Part shown: in pieces, positions 1 through 5,483 of the stretch
Position numbering within the stretch: position 1 is the first letter of the stretch
Layout of the letters: each line of letters opens with the position of its first letter
DNA from: Treponema sp.
GTDB taxonomy: Bacteria > Spirochaetota > Spirochaetia > Treponematales > Breznakiellaceae
Length of the DNA: 6,269 nucleotides
Assembly (NCBI GenBank): GCA_009785045.1
Contig: WQXC01000094.1
Location: 1-6,269, forward strand
Direction of reading: 5' to 3'
Made by a program: the position numbers and the translations under genes
The notes under the pieces: model-generated
What the model was told of the DNA's origin: nothing
Seen by the model: the letters and a program-made list of their open reading frames with translations, nothing else
The model's database searches: none

Positions 1-1
1 A

Positions 2-1543
2 GAAAAGGAAGACGGCAGTGCGGGCGTACAATCCGTTGGCGGAACTTCTCTGACAAGGGATATTATTATAAGGTATAACTGCGGTCCGGGTAAAAGCCCT
101 AAAAAACCAATGTTTGCGGGTAACGCAAAATTTGCGCTAAGAAACGGCAGCGCTTGGACATTCTGGGAAGGTGATGCCGCTACTTATAACGGTAGTACCG
201 GGAGAATTCCATTTATTGGAGTGGTTATGATTGCCTTTTTACCTGAAGATGATACCGAAGTTGTCGCTGTGCGAATAACAGAAACCTTAATTCGCCTTCC
301 GGGCGATTCTGAGGATTTATCTCCGTCTTTGGAATTGCAGTTTAGTCCTACAACAATAAATATTACCGGTTCTTATTATCAGGATCCTGTTGCGGATCAA
401 TTTAACAATAAACGATTTATTGCAATACCATATACTCCGCAGTTGCCAAATGTCTCGGAGAATTATTCTACTTTTTTTGGCTTGCGTTTTAAAATAGAAC
501 TGTTTGACGGTGTTAATTGGTCTGATAATATTACCGGAGTACAGGAGGGGTTTCAGAGTATCCGGACAAAATATGACCTGGTACAGATTCATCCTCTTAG
601 AGATGTAACAGGAGCTACAGTTAATTCAACATATGAAAGAGGAAATTTTTCGGGATTTGGACCGGCTGCTTCAGCAACAAGTACTAGCCAAGTTAAAATA
701 AATAATGACATTGTTTTTTCTAACTCAGTAACACAATTCCTTACAGTGGGGGGTGCTCATTGTCAAATGTTTCCAGCGCCATTTACCAGCGGTTATAACG
801 ATACTTTTGGTAGTACACCGATTAATTCTTCCCGGAGTGTAACTATCCCAAATTACCGGCTGGGAGAAATCCCTGTTACAGAAAAACTATGGCATGATGT
901 ACGTGATTGGGCTGTTATTAGGGAATATGTATTTGTAAATAACGGCAGTACAATAGGGGATAATTTTCCAGTTACAAATATTTCATGGCAGGATGTAATA
1001 GTCTGGTGTAATGCGTTAAGCGAAATATGCGGATTAGATCCTGTTTATCGGGATGGCAGTAACAATGTTATAAAGAACGCAAATTCGGTTTTAAATACAT
1101 ATACGATGCCTTTAGATTGGCAAGAAAGAAACGGATTTCGCCTGCCTGTAGACGCGGAATGGGATTATGCCGCGCGCGGCGGTAATATTACTACAGCGCA
1201 AAACGGCACACCCTGGAATTTTACTTATTCTGGAAGCAGTAATCCGGCAACTGTAGCGAACTTTAGCGGTTCTATTTCGCAGGTAAAAGGAACAAGAACC
1301 GCAAATAACCTTGGTCTTTTTGATATGAGTGGCAATGTAAACGAATGGGTTTGGGACAGAAACGGTGATATTCTGACAACTACTCCCTTTACAGGTCCCG
1401 CTTCCGGCAACAACCGTATCATTCGCGGCGGGCATTTTTCCACAACAGGGAATAGTCAAAGGCTTGGTGATGCCAGAGGAAACGCCGCGATTACCACGCA
1501 AAACGCCACAACCGGCTTTAGGGTCGCAAGGAGTGGGGACTAG
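2..1543 (+). CDS. FGE-sulfatase (SUMF1-like) domain surface protein, 5'-truncated by window edge
   Basis: The frame is open to the left edge; the first visible ATG (110) has no Shine-Dalgarno, so the true start is outside. Numbering from that ATG, residues 1-205 are beta-rich, contain many Asn-x-Ser/Thr sites and match nothing I recognise. Residues about 207-477 form an FGE-sulfatase domain (C-type-lectin-like fold). It shows RLGEIPVTEKLW (250-261), the segment FPVTNISWQDVIVWCNALSE (286-305), FRLPVDAEWDYAARGG (343-358), GLFDMSGNVNEWVWD (402-416), RIIRGG (436-441) and terminal GFRVAR (469-474). True FGE oxidises a sulfatase cysteine to formylglycine using two cysteines just after the RGGS motif. 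Here no cysteine occurs after residue 307, and RGGSW has become RGGHF. I therefore infer a non-catalytic, possibly ligand-binding member, as is common among treponemal paralogues. The next gene follows after 35 bp. Family assignment is firm; role and location are inferred. Confidence 0.87.
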   Translation, partial: EKEDGSAGVQSVGGTSLTRDIIIRYNCGPGKSPKKPMFAGNAKFALRNGSAWTFWEGDAATYNGSTGRIPFIGVVMIAFLPEDDTEVVAVRITETLIRLPGDSEDLSPSLELQFSPTTINITGSYYQDPVADQFNNKRFIAIPYTPQLPNVSENYSTFFGLRFKIELFDGVNWSDNITGVQEGFQSIRTKYDLVQIHPLRDVTGATVNSTYERGNFSGFGPAASATSTSQVKINNDIVFSNSVTQFLTVGGAHCQMFPAPFTSGYNDTFGSTPINSSRSVTIPNYRLGEIPVTEKLWHDVRDWAVIREYVFVNNGSTIGDNFPVTNISWQDVIVWCNALSEICGLDPVYRDGSNNVIKNANSVLNTYTMPLDWQERNGFRLPVDAEWDYAARGGNITTAQNGTPWNFTYSGSSNPATVANFSGSISQVKGTRTANNLGLFDMSGNVNEWVWDRNGDILTTTPFTGPASGNNRIIRGGHFSTTGNSQRLGDARGNAAITTQNATTGFRVARSGD

Positions 1544-1567
1544 CGCTTAAAATCAATAATGGAGTAT

Positions 1568-1574
1568 GAGGTGA
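1568..1574 (+). promoter_or_regulatory. Ribosome binding site of the LRR lipoprotein gene
   Basis: GAGGTGA lies 4 bases before the ATG at 1579 and complements the 16S rRNA tail. It supports this start over the second in-frame ATG at 1588. Confidence 0.75.
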
Positions 1575-1578
1575 TAAT

Positions 1579-3543
1579 ATGAAAACTATGTTTAAAAGAC
1601 TGGCTATCCAAAGAATAGCGGTAATTATCAATCTTGCTGTGATAATTGGATTTTTAATGATCGGTTGTAAAGATCCAGAAGTACAGCAAGGTCCCATGGG
1701 ACCGCAAGGTCCTGCCGGCAGTGAAGCCGAACTTGAAATAACCCCTCCAACAAAGTTGCTTTATAATCCATGTCTTTCTGAGCCGCTAAATATAGCCGGA
1801 TTAGAGGTTAGCGTCATTTTTGAAAACGAGTATATTTATATTATTCCTAACGCTCAATACAAGCTGTTTTGGAACGGCATTGAAATAAAAAATGGCGATA
1901 CCAATATTACATCAGTATCGGGAACACAAACCATTTCAATCATTGACATAATAGGCAGAAAAGGAACATTTGAAATTACTGTATCAGAACACGATTTGGA
2001 ATATACCTCGACAATAGAGCCAGCTTGTACTGACGGTTTTGACGCTTACACATGCGTCGTATGTTCAGCAACCGAAAAGCGAAATATTATAAGTGGATTT
2101 GGACACGACTTGGAAAAAACTTCAACAATAGCGGTAACTTGCGAAAATGACGGTTTTGACGCTTACACATGCAGTATATGTTCAGAAATTGAAAAGCGAA
2201 ATATTATAAGCGCGCTTGGACACGACTATGGAGATTGGTCGTTTCCTATAATCACAAGTTTAACTTCACATGTGTCGTCACCCACAGCAGTCTGCGCGTA
2301 TGATCCAACACATATAATAGGACTACTACCTGGAACATCCCTGGCAGATTTATTAGCAAAACTACCAGAAAACACCCCTGATACTCCCTATGATCTTGTG
2401 GTAAATATAACCGATCTTACTGGTGGGGCGGGTGGTTTTTTTGGAGAAAAAAGCCCCCTTGGAGATGCGCTTTATAGTAATAATACCAAATTTATTTCTC
2501 TTGATCTTTCCGGCAGTACATTTAGCGGAAATGAGATAGATAATGCGTTCACTAATTGCGCCGGCTTAACGAGCATCATTATCCCCGACACTGTAACGAG
2601 TATCGGCGATGGTGCGTTCTCTGGTTGCACCGGCTTGACAAGTTTCATCATCCCCAACAGCGTAACGAGCATCGGCAATTCGGCGTTCGTTGATTGCACC
2701 GGCTTGACAAGTATCACCATCCCCGACAGTGTAACGAGCATCGGCGATCTTGCGTTTGGTTTTTGCACCGGCTTGACGAGTATCACCATCCCCAACAGCG
2801 TAACGAGTATCGGTAATGCTGCGTTCTTTTATTGCGCCGGCTTGACAAGTTTAACCATCCCCGACAGTGTAACGAGCATCGGCGATCTTGCGTTTGGTTT
2901 TTGCACCGGCTTGACGAGTATCACCATCCCCAACAGCGTAACGAGCATCGGCGATATGGTGTTCTCTGGTTGCACCAGCTTGACGAGCATACAAGTTGAA
3001 ACTTCTAATCCCAATTATACAGCGGTCAACGGTGTATTGTACAATAAAGCAGTGACAACGCTAATTCAAGCACTTGCCGCCGTTGTCAGCGGTAATTTCA
3101 CCATCCCCAACAGCGTAACGAGTATCGGCGTTGGTGCGTTCATAGAGTGCACCGGCTTGACAAGTATCACCATCCCCAGCAGTGTAACTAGCATCGGCGG
3201 TTTGACGTTCGCTGGTTGCGCTGGCTTGACAAGCATCATCATCCCCAACAGCGTAACGAGCATCGGTATTGGTGCGTTCATGGAATGCACCGGCTTAACG
3301 AGCATCACCATCCCCGACACTGTAACGAGCATCGGTATTGGTGCGTTCATGGAATGCACCGGCTTAACTAGTGTAACCTTCCAGGGAACAATATATACGG
3401 ATGATTTTGAATACGACACATTCCCTGGTAACTTACGCGATGTGTTTTACTCAATTGATGCAGATAATGGAACGCCTGGAACATATACAGCTGTAAGAAG
3501 ACTAGGCGATAATTATACTGCGCAGTGGATAAAGCAGCCGTAG
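1579..3543 (+). CDS. BspA-type leucine-rich-repeat lipoprotein (TpLRR / LRR_5 family)
   Basis: This 654-residue protein is predicted to be lipid-anchored and surface-exposed. Residues 1-29 are a basic start plus hydrophobic segment ending FLMIG before Cys30, a relaxed lipobox acceptable for spirochaetes. A short collagen-like Gly-X-Y stretch (GPMGPQGPAG, 38-47) follows. Residues 50-135 are a beta-rich Ig-like region. Two cysteine repeats (138-175, 176-214) each carry a Cys and a CxxC pair between His-Asp boundaries. A linker (215-320) precedes ten LRR units beginning at Cys327, 350, 373, 396, 419, 442, 465, 524, 547 and 570, with an eleventh partial unit at Cys593. The array is interrupted at about 472-505 by the NPNYTAVNGVLYNK island typical of BspA proteins. 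The tail (600-654) resembles treponemal LRR proteins. BspA-family members bind host proteins or other bacteria; the target here is unknown. A good ribosome site fixes the start, and the gene may be co-transcribed with the upstream FGE-like gene. Confidence 0.94.
   Translation: MKTMFKRLAIQRIAVIINLAVIIGFLMIGCKDPEVQQGPMGPQGPAGSEAELEITPPTKLLYNPCLSEPLNIAGLEVSVIFENEYIYIIPNAQYKLFWNGIEIKNGDTNITSVSGTQTISIIDIIGRKGTFEITVSEHDLEYTSTIEPACTDGFDAYTCVVCSATEKRNIISGFGHDLEKTSTIAVTCENDGFDAYTCSICSEIEKRNIISALGHDYGDWSFPIITSLTSHVSSPTAVCAYDPTHIIGLLPGTSLADLLAKLPENTPDTPYDLVVNITDLTGGAGGFFGEKSPLGDALYSNNTKFISLDLSGSTFSGNEIDNAFTNCAGLTSIIIPDTVTSIGDGAFSGCTGLTSFIIPNSVTSIGNSAFVDCTGLTSITIPDSVTSIGDLAFGFCTGLTSITIPNSVTSIGNAAFFYCAGLTSLTIPDSVTSIGDLAFGFCTGLTSITIPNSVTSIGDMVFSGCTSLTSIQVETSNPNYTAVNGVLYNKAVTTLIQALAAVVSGNFTIPNSVTSIGVGAFIECTGLTSITIPSSVTSIGGLTFAGCAGLTSIIIPNSVTSIGIGAFMECTGLTSITIPDTVTSIGIGAFMECTGLTSVTFQGTIYTDDFEYDTFPGNLRDVFYSIDADNGTPGTYTAVRRLGDNYTAQWIKQP
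1990..2220 (+). repeat. Two cysteine-rich 38/39-residue repeats inside the LRR lipoprotein
   Basis: Residues 138-175 and 176-214 are tandem copies with the pattern His-Asp...Cys...DGFDAYTC-x-x-C...EKRNIIS...Gly, and a third His-Asp begins at 215. The repeat is visible in DNA: a 24-base block at 2032-2055 recurs at 2149-2172, and a block at 2074 recurs at 2191, both offset by 117 bases. Similar GH/CxxC repeats occur in surface proteins of gut bacteria. Metal or disulphide use of the cysteines is inference. Confidence 0.8.
2557..3378 (+). repeat. 69-bp in-frame tandem repeats encoding 23-residue leucine-rich repeats
   Basis: Units start at 2557 and recur every 69 bases to 2971. A 177-base step, which contains the non-repeat island, leads to 3148, then 69-base steps resume to 3355. 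Each unit encodes the pattern C-x-G-L-T-S-x-x-I-P-x-x-V-T-S-I-G-x-x-x-F-x-x. Some copies are nearly identical in DNA: 2716-2807 is repeated perfectly at 2854-2945 (92 bases, two units apart), and 3253-3299 perfectly at 3322-3368 (47 bases, one unit apart). This indicates recent unit duplication. Confidence 0.93.
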
Positions 3544-3587
3544 GGGGAAAGTGGGGAGTAGGGAGAGAGATATAATAATTTGCCATG

Positions 3588-3616
3588 TTGTTAAAACACC
3601 CAAAAAGTGTTATTAT
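3588..3616 (+). promoter_or_regulatory. Candidate sigma-70-type promoter of the DUF3990 cassette
   Basis: TTGTTA (3588-3593) and TATTAT (3611-3616) are separated by 17 bases, matching consensus at 4/6 and 5/6 positions. Transcription would begin around 3623, only about ten bases before the start codon, so the message would be nearly leaderless; no strong Shine-Dalgarno precedes that ATG. An inverted repeat, AACAC (3595-3599) and GTGTT (3607-3611), lies in the spacer and touches the -10 element, a plausible operator position. This is prediction from sequence only. Confidence 0.45.
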
Positions 3617-3631
3617 GATACTTGGTAGATT

Positions 3632-4138
3632 ATGATTTTATATCACGGTAGTAACACCACAGTTAATAACCCTCGGCTTATTGAGCAAAACAGAGGATTG
3701 GATTTTGGTTCTGGTTTTTACCTGACAACAAATAAAGAACAAGCCGCCAGCTTTTCTGAAATCGTTTACAGACGGAAAAAGACAGGCAGTGCCATTGTTA
3801 ATGTTTATGAATTTGACATGACTACTGCGGAAAAAACGCTTTCTATTTGTAAATTTGATCATGCCGATGTTGAATGGCTGCGTTTTGTTGTAGAAAACAG
3901 GCTTAAAACATATAAGGGAAGCAGTTTTGATTTGGTTATAGGAGCAGTAGCAAATGATACAGTAATGCCGACGATTCAGGCATATCTTAACGGATTTATT
4001 AACGAAGAAGCAACTATAATTACTCTTAAAACCAGCAATCTTGTTGATCAAGTTTGTTTAAAAACAGAAAAAGCTCTTTCTTTATTAAAATTTATTAATG
4101 CTTATGAGACTCGTACTGGAGTTAAAACAAGTGGATAA
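3632..4138 (+). CDS. DUF3990 family protein, predicted ADP-ribosyltransferase-fold enzyme or toxin
   Basis: The 168-residue protein starts MILYHGSN and has the DUF3990 layout. LYHGS (3-7) supplies His5, the DFGSGFYLTT block (24-33) supplies Tyr30, and Gln140 in the VDQVCLKTEKAL segment is a plausible third residue. The middle carries the family's FDLVIGAVANDTVMPTI block (99-115). A His-Tyr-[Glu/Gln] triad with an HG and a GxGxYxT motif is the signature of PARP/diphtheria-toxin-type ADP-ribosyltransferases, which transfer ADP-ribose from NAD; DUF3990 has been placed in that superfamily by comparative genomics. Activity, target and toxin role are inference. There is no signal peptide, so it should be cytoplasmic. 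The start is chosen from family N-termini; its ribosome site is weak. Its last 8 bases overlap the next gene, and it heads an overlapping three-gene cassette. A complete, undamaged gene. Confidence 0.86.
   Translation: MILYHGSNTTVNNPRLIEQNRGLDFGSGFYLTTNKEQAASFSEIVYRRKKTGSAIVNVYEFDMTTAEKTLSICKFDHADVEWLRFVVENRLKTYKGSSFDLVIGAVANDTVMPTIQAYLNGFINEEATIITLKTSNLVDQVCLKTEKALSLLKFINAYETRTGVKTSG
4118..4121 (+). promoter_or_regulatory. Shine-Dalgarno supporting the GTG start at 4131
   Basis: GGAG lies inside the end of the DUF3990 gene, 9 bases before GTG 4131. The alternative ATGs at 4098 and 4104 have no such element, so this site decides the start of the middle cassette gene. Confidence 0.55.
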
Positions 4139-4373
4139 AAAAAGTATATCTCCGGTTATCGCAATGATTACTCCAGGAATTATCAGATTACTAATTGAAA
4201 ACCGCAAATTAAGTTTGGAAGAAGCATCTGGAATATTGTATAATTCTCTATTATATAAAACATTGGAAGATGAAGAGACAAAAGTTTGGCGTTTTGGTTA
4301 TCCTCTCCTTTATGATTTATTGGAAGAAGAACTGGCAACTGGAAAAATAACCTTCCCGGATGAACAAATATGA
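4131..4373 (+). CDS. Small acidic protein of the DUF3990/DUF3791 cassette, possible antitoxin or accessory
   Basis: An 80-residue protein from GTG 4131. An ATG at 4098 would add 11 residues but has no ribosome site and would deepen the overlap with the preceding gene. It is predicted largely helical and acidic (14 Asp/Glu against 9 Lys/Arg) with no signal peptide. Notable segments are SPVIAMITPGIIRLLIE near the start, an acidic YKTLEDEETKVW block at about 42-53 and a TGKITFPDE end. I recall similar small proteins beside DUF3791 and DUF3990 genes in gut Firmicutes and spirochaetes, but I know no demonstrated function. It overlaps the upstream gene by 8 bases and the downstream gene by 4 (ATGA), which implies translational coupling and a joint role. 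Being small, acidic and coupled to a predicted toxin, it is one of two antitoxin candidates; this is inference. Confidence 0.77.
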   Translation: MDKKSISPVIAMITPGIIRLLIENRKLSLEEASGILYNSLLYKTLEDEETKVWRFGYPLLYDLLEEELATGKITFPDEQI

Positions 4374-4588
4374 ATATAATAAAACCTGAAGGCAAAGTAT
4401 GGTTTTTGGCATCTTGTGTAGAATTGTACAAAGATGAGAAAGGAATGAGCGGAAAAGAAGCTTATAATTATCTTCATAAAACCGGCGCGTTAAATTTTAT
4501 AATTAGCTGCTGGGAAGGGTTGCATACAACAGGGTCATCGTACATAATCGACAATATTGATGAGTACATAAAAAATAATACCTATTAA
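4370..4588 (+). CDS. DUF3791 family protein, likely partner of the DUF3990 protein
   Basis: A 72-residue protein with the DUF3791 pattern: an N-terminal helix WFLASCVELYK (11-21), then a GMSGKEAYNYLHKTG segment (25-39) and the conserved LHTTGSSYIIDNIDEYI end (51-67). The family is usually about this length, so it is complete. No enzymatic motif or DNA-binding helix-turn-helix is obvious. The ATG shares its bases with the TGA of the previous gene (ATGA), so translation is probably by re-initiation; only a weak GGA precedes it. DUF3791 genes are often found near DUF3990 genes, which suggests a shared system in which this protein may restrain or target the ADP-ribosyltransferase-like partner. 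That function is inferred from position and not established. Confidence 0.86.
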   Translation: MNIIKPEGKVWFLASCVELYKDEKGMSGKEAYNYLHKTGALNFIISCWEGLHTTGSSYIIDNIDEYIKNNTY

Positions 4589-4594
4589 TTTTTT
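4570..4594 (+). terminator. Weak A/T-only terminator-like hairpin at the end of the cassette
   Basis: AAAAAAT (4570-4576) pairs with ATTTTTT (4588-4594), and AATA (4577-4580) with TATT (4583-4586), with one bulged A and a CC turn. The shape is symmetrical and could act in both directions, but the stem has no G-C pairs and covers the DUF3791 stop codon, so strength is doubtful. Confidence 0.3.
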
Positions 4595-4611
4595 CACCGC
4601 ACACACAATCG

Positions 4612-4631
4612 GCTTCCGTGTCGCAGGAAGC
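4612..4631. terminator. Possible hairpin in the gap between convergent genes
   Basis: GCTTCC (4612-4617) and GGAAGC (4626-4631) form a 6-bp stem with an 8-base loop, 5 bases beyond the stop codon of the minus-strand ATPase gene. It lacks an adjacent T-run on either strand, so it is not a textbook terminator. Its place between two converging transcription units is the main support. Confidence 0.3.
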
Positions 4632-4636
4632 AGGGA

Positions 4637-5413
4637 TTAAACCCCAATTGCTTCAAGTACTGCGCGTTTTTGTTCGACAAACTCTTTTGAAACAGAAAAA
4701 TCTGTGCTGCGCGGACGAGGCGGCAGCACATCAAACTTGTGCGTTATCACGCCGGGTTTACCGTTCATGATGTATACGGTATCAGATAAAAGCAGCGCTT
4801 CTTCGACATCGTGCGTGATAAAAAACGTAGAGATTTTCATCTGCTCTGCAATTTCTGCATACCACAATTGCATTTTACGCCGGGTGATTGCGTCCAGTGC
4901 AGAAAAAGGTTCGTCTAACAGAATGATTTGGCTGTACGGCGAACTTGTGCGGTTTATTGTTGAACCGGCGGTTAAGCATGTGCGAAGCAGAGCTGCCCTC
5001 TGGCGCATTCCGCCGGAAAGTTCGTTTGGATATTTGTTTTCGTAACCGGAAAGCCCGAACATCTCAAAAAAACCGGCTGCATATTCACGTGCTGTTTTTT
5101 TCTTTTCTCCGCGGATTAATAACGGCAAAATAACATTGTTTATTACAGTGCGGTATTCCAACAGCAAATCTTTTTGCAGCATGTAGCTCACCTTGCCGCA
5201 CATACCGGTAATGTCTTCGCCGTTTAGGAATACACTACCGTTGTCGGGTTTATCAACACCGGATAAAACATTAAAGAGAGTAGTCTTGCCGACACCGGAA
5301 GGTCCCAGAAGCGAGATAAAACCGCCTGCCGGAAGCTCAAGATTAATGTCCTGAACCACCGGCTCGCCGTTGTAATTTTTTGTTATATTGCTGCACTTAA
5401 ATATTAAACTCAT
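4637..5413 (-). CDS. ABC transporter ATP-binding protein, nitrate/taurine/HMP-import type (ThiZ-like)
   Basis: A 258-residue cytoplasmic ATPase that would power import of the ligand captured by the binding protein encoded just upstream. All nucleotide-binding motifs are present: Walker A GPSGVGKTT (37-45), Q-loop Gln80, signature LSGGMRQR (132-139), Walker B IILLDEP (163-169), D-loop SALD (171-174) and switch His201 in the ITHDVEEA segment. These place it with the SsuB/TauB/ThiZ branch, and pairing with a THI5-like binding protein favours pyrimidine (thiamine precursor) import; the substrate is inferred. Oddity: between the signature and Walker B there are 24 residues where relatives usually have about 13, an extra stretch of roughly 11 (about 146-161). 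The start is fixed by GAGGAAAG directly upstream. It follows the binding protein gene after 70 bp and is the last gene of its operon. Confidence 0.95.
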   Translation of the reverse strand: MSLIFKCSNITKNYNGEPVVQDINLELPAGGFISLLGPSGVGKTTLFNVLSGVDKPDNGSVFLNGEDITGMCGKVSYMLQKDLLLEYRTVINNVILPLLIRGEKKKTAREYAAGFFEMFGLSGYENKYPNELSGGMRQRAALLRTCLTAGSTINRTSSPYSQIILLDEPFSALDAITRRKMQLWYAEIAEQMKISTFFITHDVEEALLLSDTVYIMNGKPGVITHKFDVLPPRPRSTDFSVSKEFVEQKRAVLEAIGV

Positions 5414-5421
5414 CTTTCCTC
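5414..5421 (-). promoter_or_regulatory. Ribosome binding site of the ABC ATPase gene
   Basis: On the minus strand GAGGAAAG immediately precedes the ATG, with the GAGG core 4 bases away. It confirms the start at 5413. Confidence 0.7.
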
Positions 5422-5435
5422 ATTATCCGCGTCTT

Positions 5436-5467
5436 TCCGCGACGTACCAAAGGTACGAATCCGCGGA
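5436..5467 (-). other. Interrupted intercistronic hairpin between binding-protein and ATPase genes
   Basis: Outer arms TCCGCG (5436-5441) and CGCGGA (5462-5467) enclose inner arms CGTACC (5443-5448) and GGTACG (5452-5457) around an AAA loop, giving 12 G-C-rich pairs with a 1-base and a 4-base bulge. A further TCCGCG copy lies at 5426-5431. No T-run follows on the transcribed strand, so it is more likely an mRNA processing or stabilising structure than a terminator. It could lower ATPase expression relative to the binding protein; that role is inference. Confidence 0.5.
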
Positions 5468-5483
5468 CCATTATCTCTCCATT

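Noticed and set aside
110..112. ATG as the real start of the FGE-like gene
   Set aside because: The frame is open upstream to the edge and no ribosome site precedes this ATG, so the gene most likely begins outside the window.
2557..3378. Regularly spaced direct repeats suggesting a CRISPR array
   Set aside because: Units are contiguous 69-base coding repeats without unique spacers, in frame within a clear LRR protein, and no cas genes are present.
2472..3419. Three long open frames on the minus strand opposite the LRR gene
   Set aside because: They arise because the 69-base repeat keeps all frames in register; the products are monotonous repeats, lack ribosome sites and mirror the LRR coding strand.
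3541..3570. G-rich purine tract after the LRR gene as a G-quadruplex
   Set aside because: Only three runs of three or more G are present, so a standard intramolecular four-run quadruplex is not supported. No start codon follows at ribosome-site spacing.
3571..3576. Perfect TATAAT as the cassette -10 element
   Set aside because: No recognisable -35 lies 16-18 bases upstream; the TTGTTA/TATTAT pair further down is a better overall match.
3638..4051. Minus-strand open frame opposite the DUF3990 gene
   Set aside because: It has no family resemblance or ribosome site, and the plus strand carries an intact conserved gene.
4098..4130. ATG starts at 4098 and 4104 for the middle cassette gene
   Set aside because: Neither has a Shine-Dalgarno; they add 11 residues overlapping the DUF3990 gene further, while GTG 4131 has GGAG at 9 bases. 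Not excluded outright.
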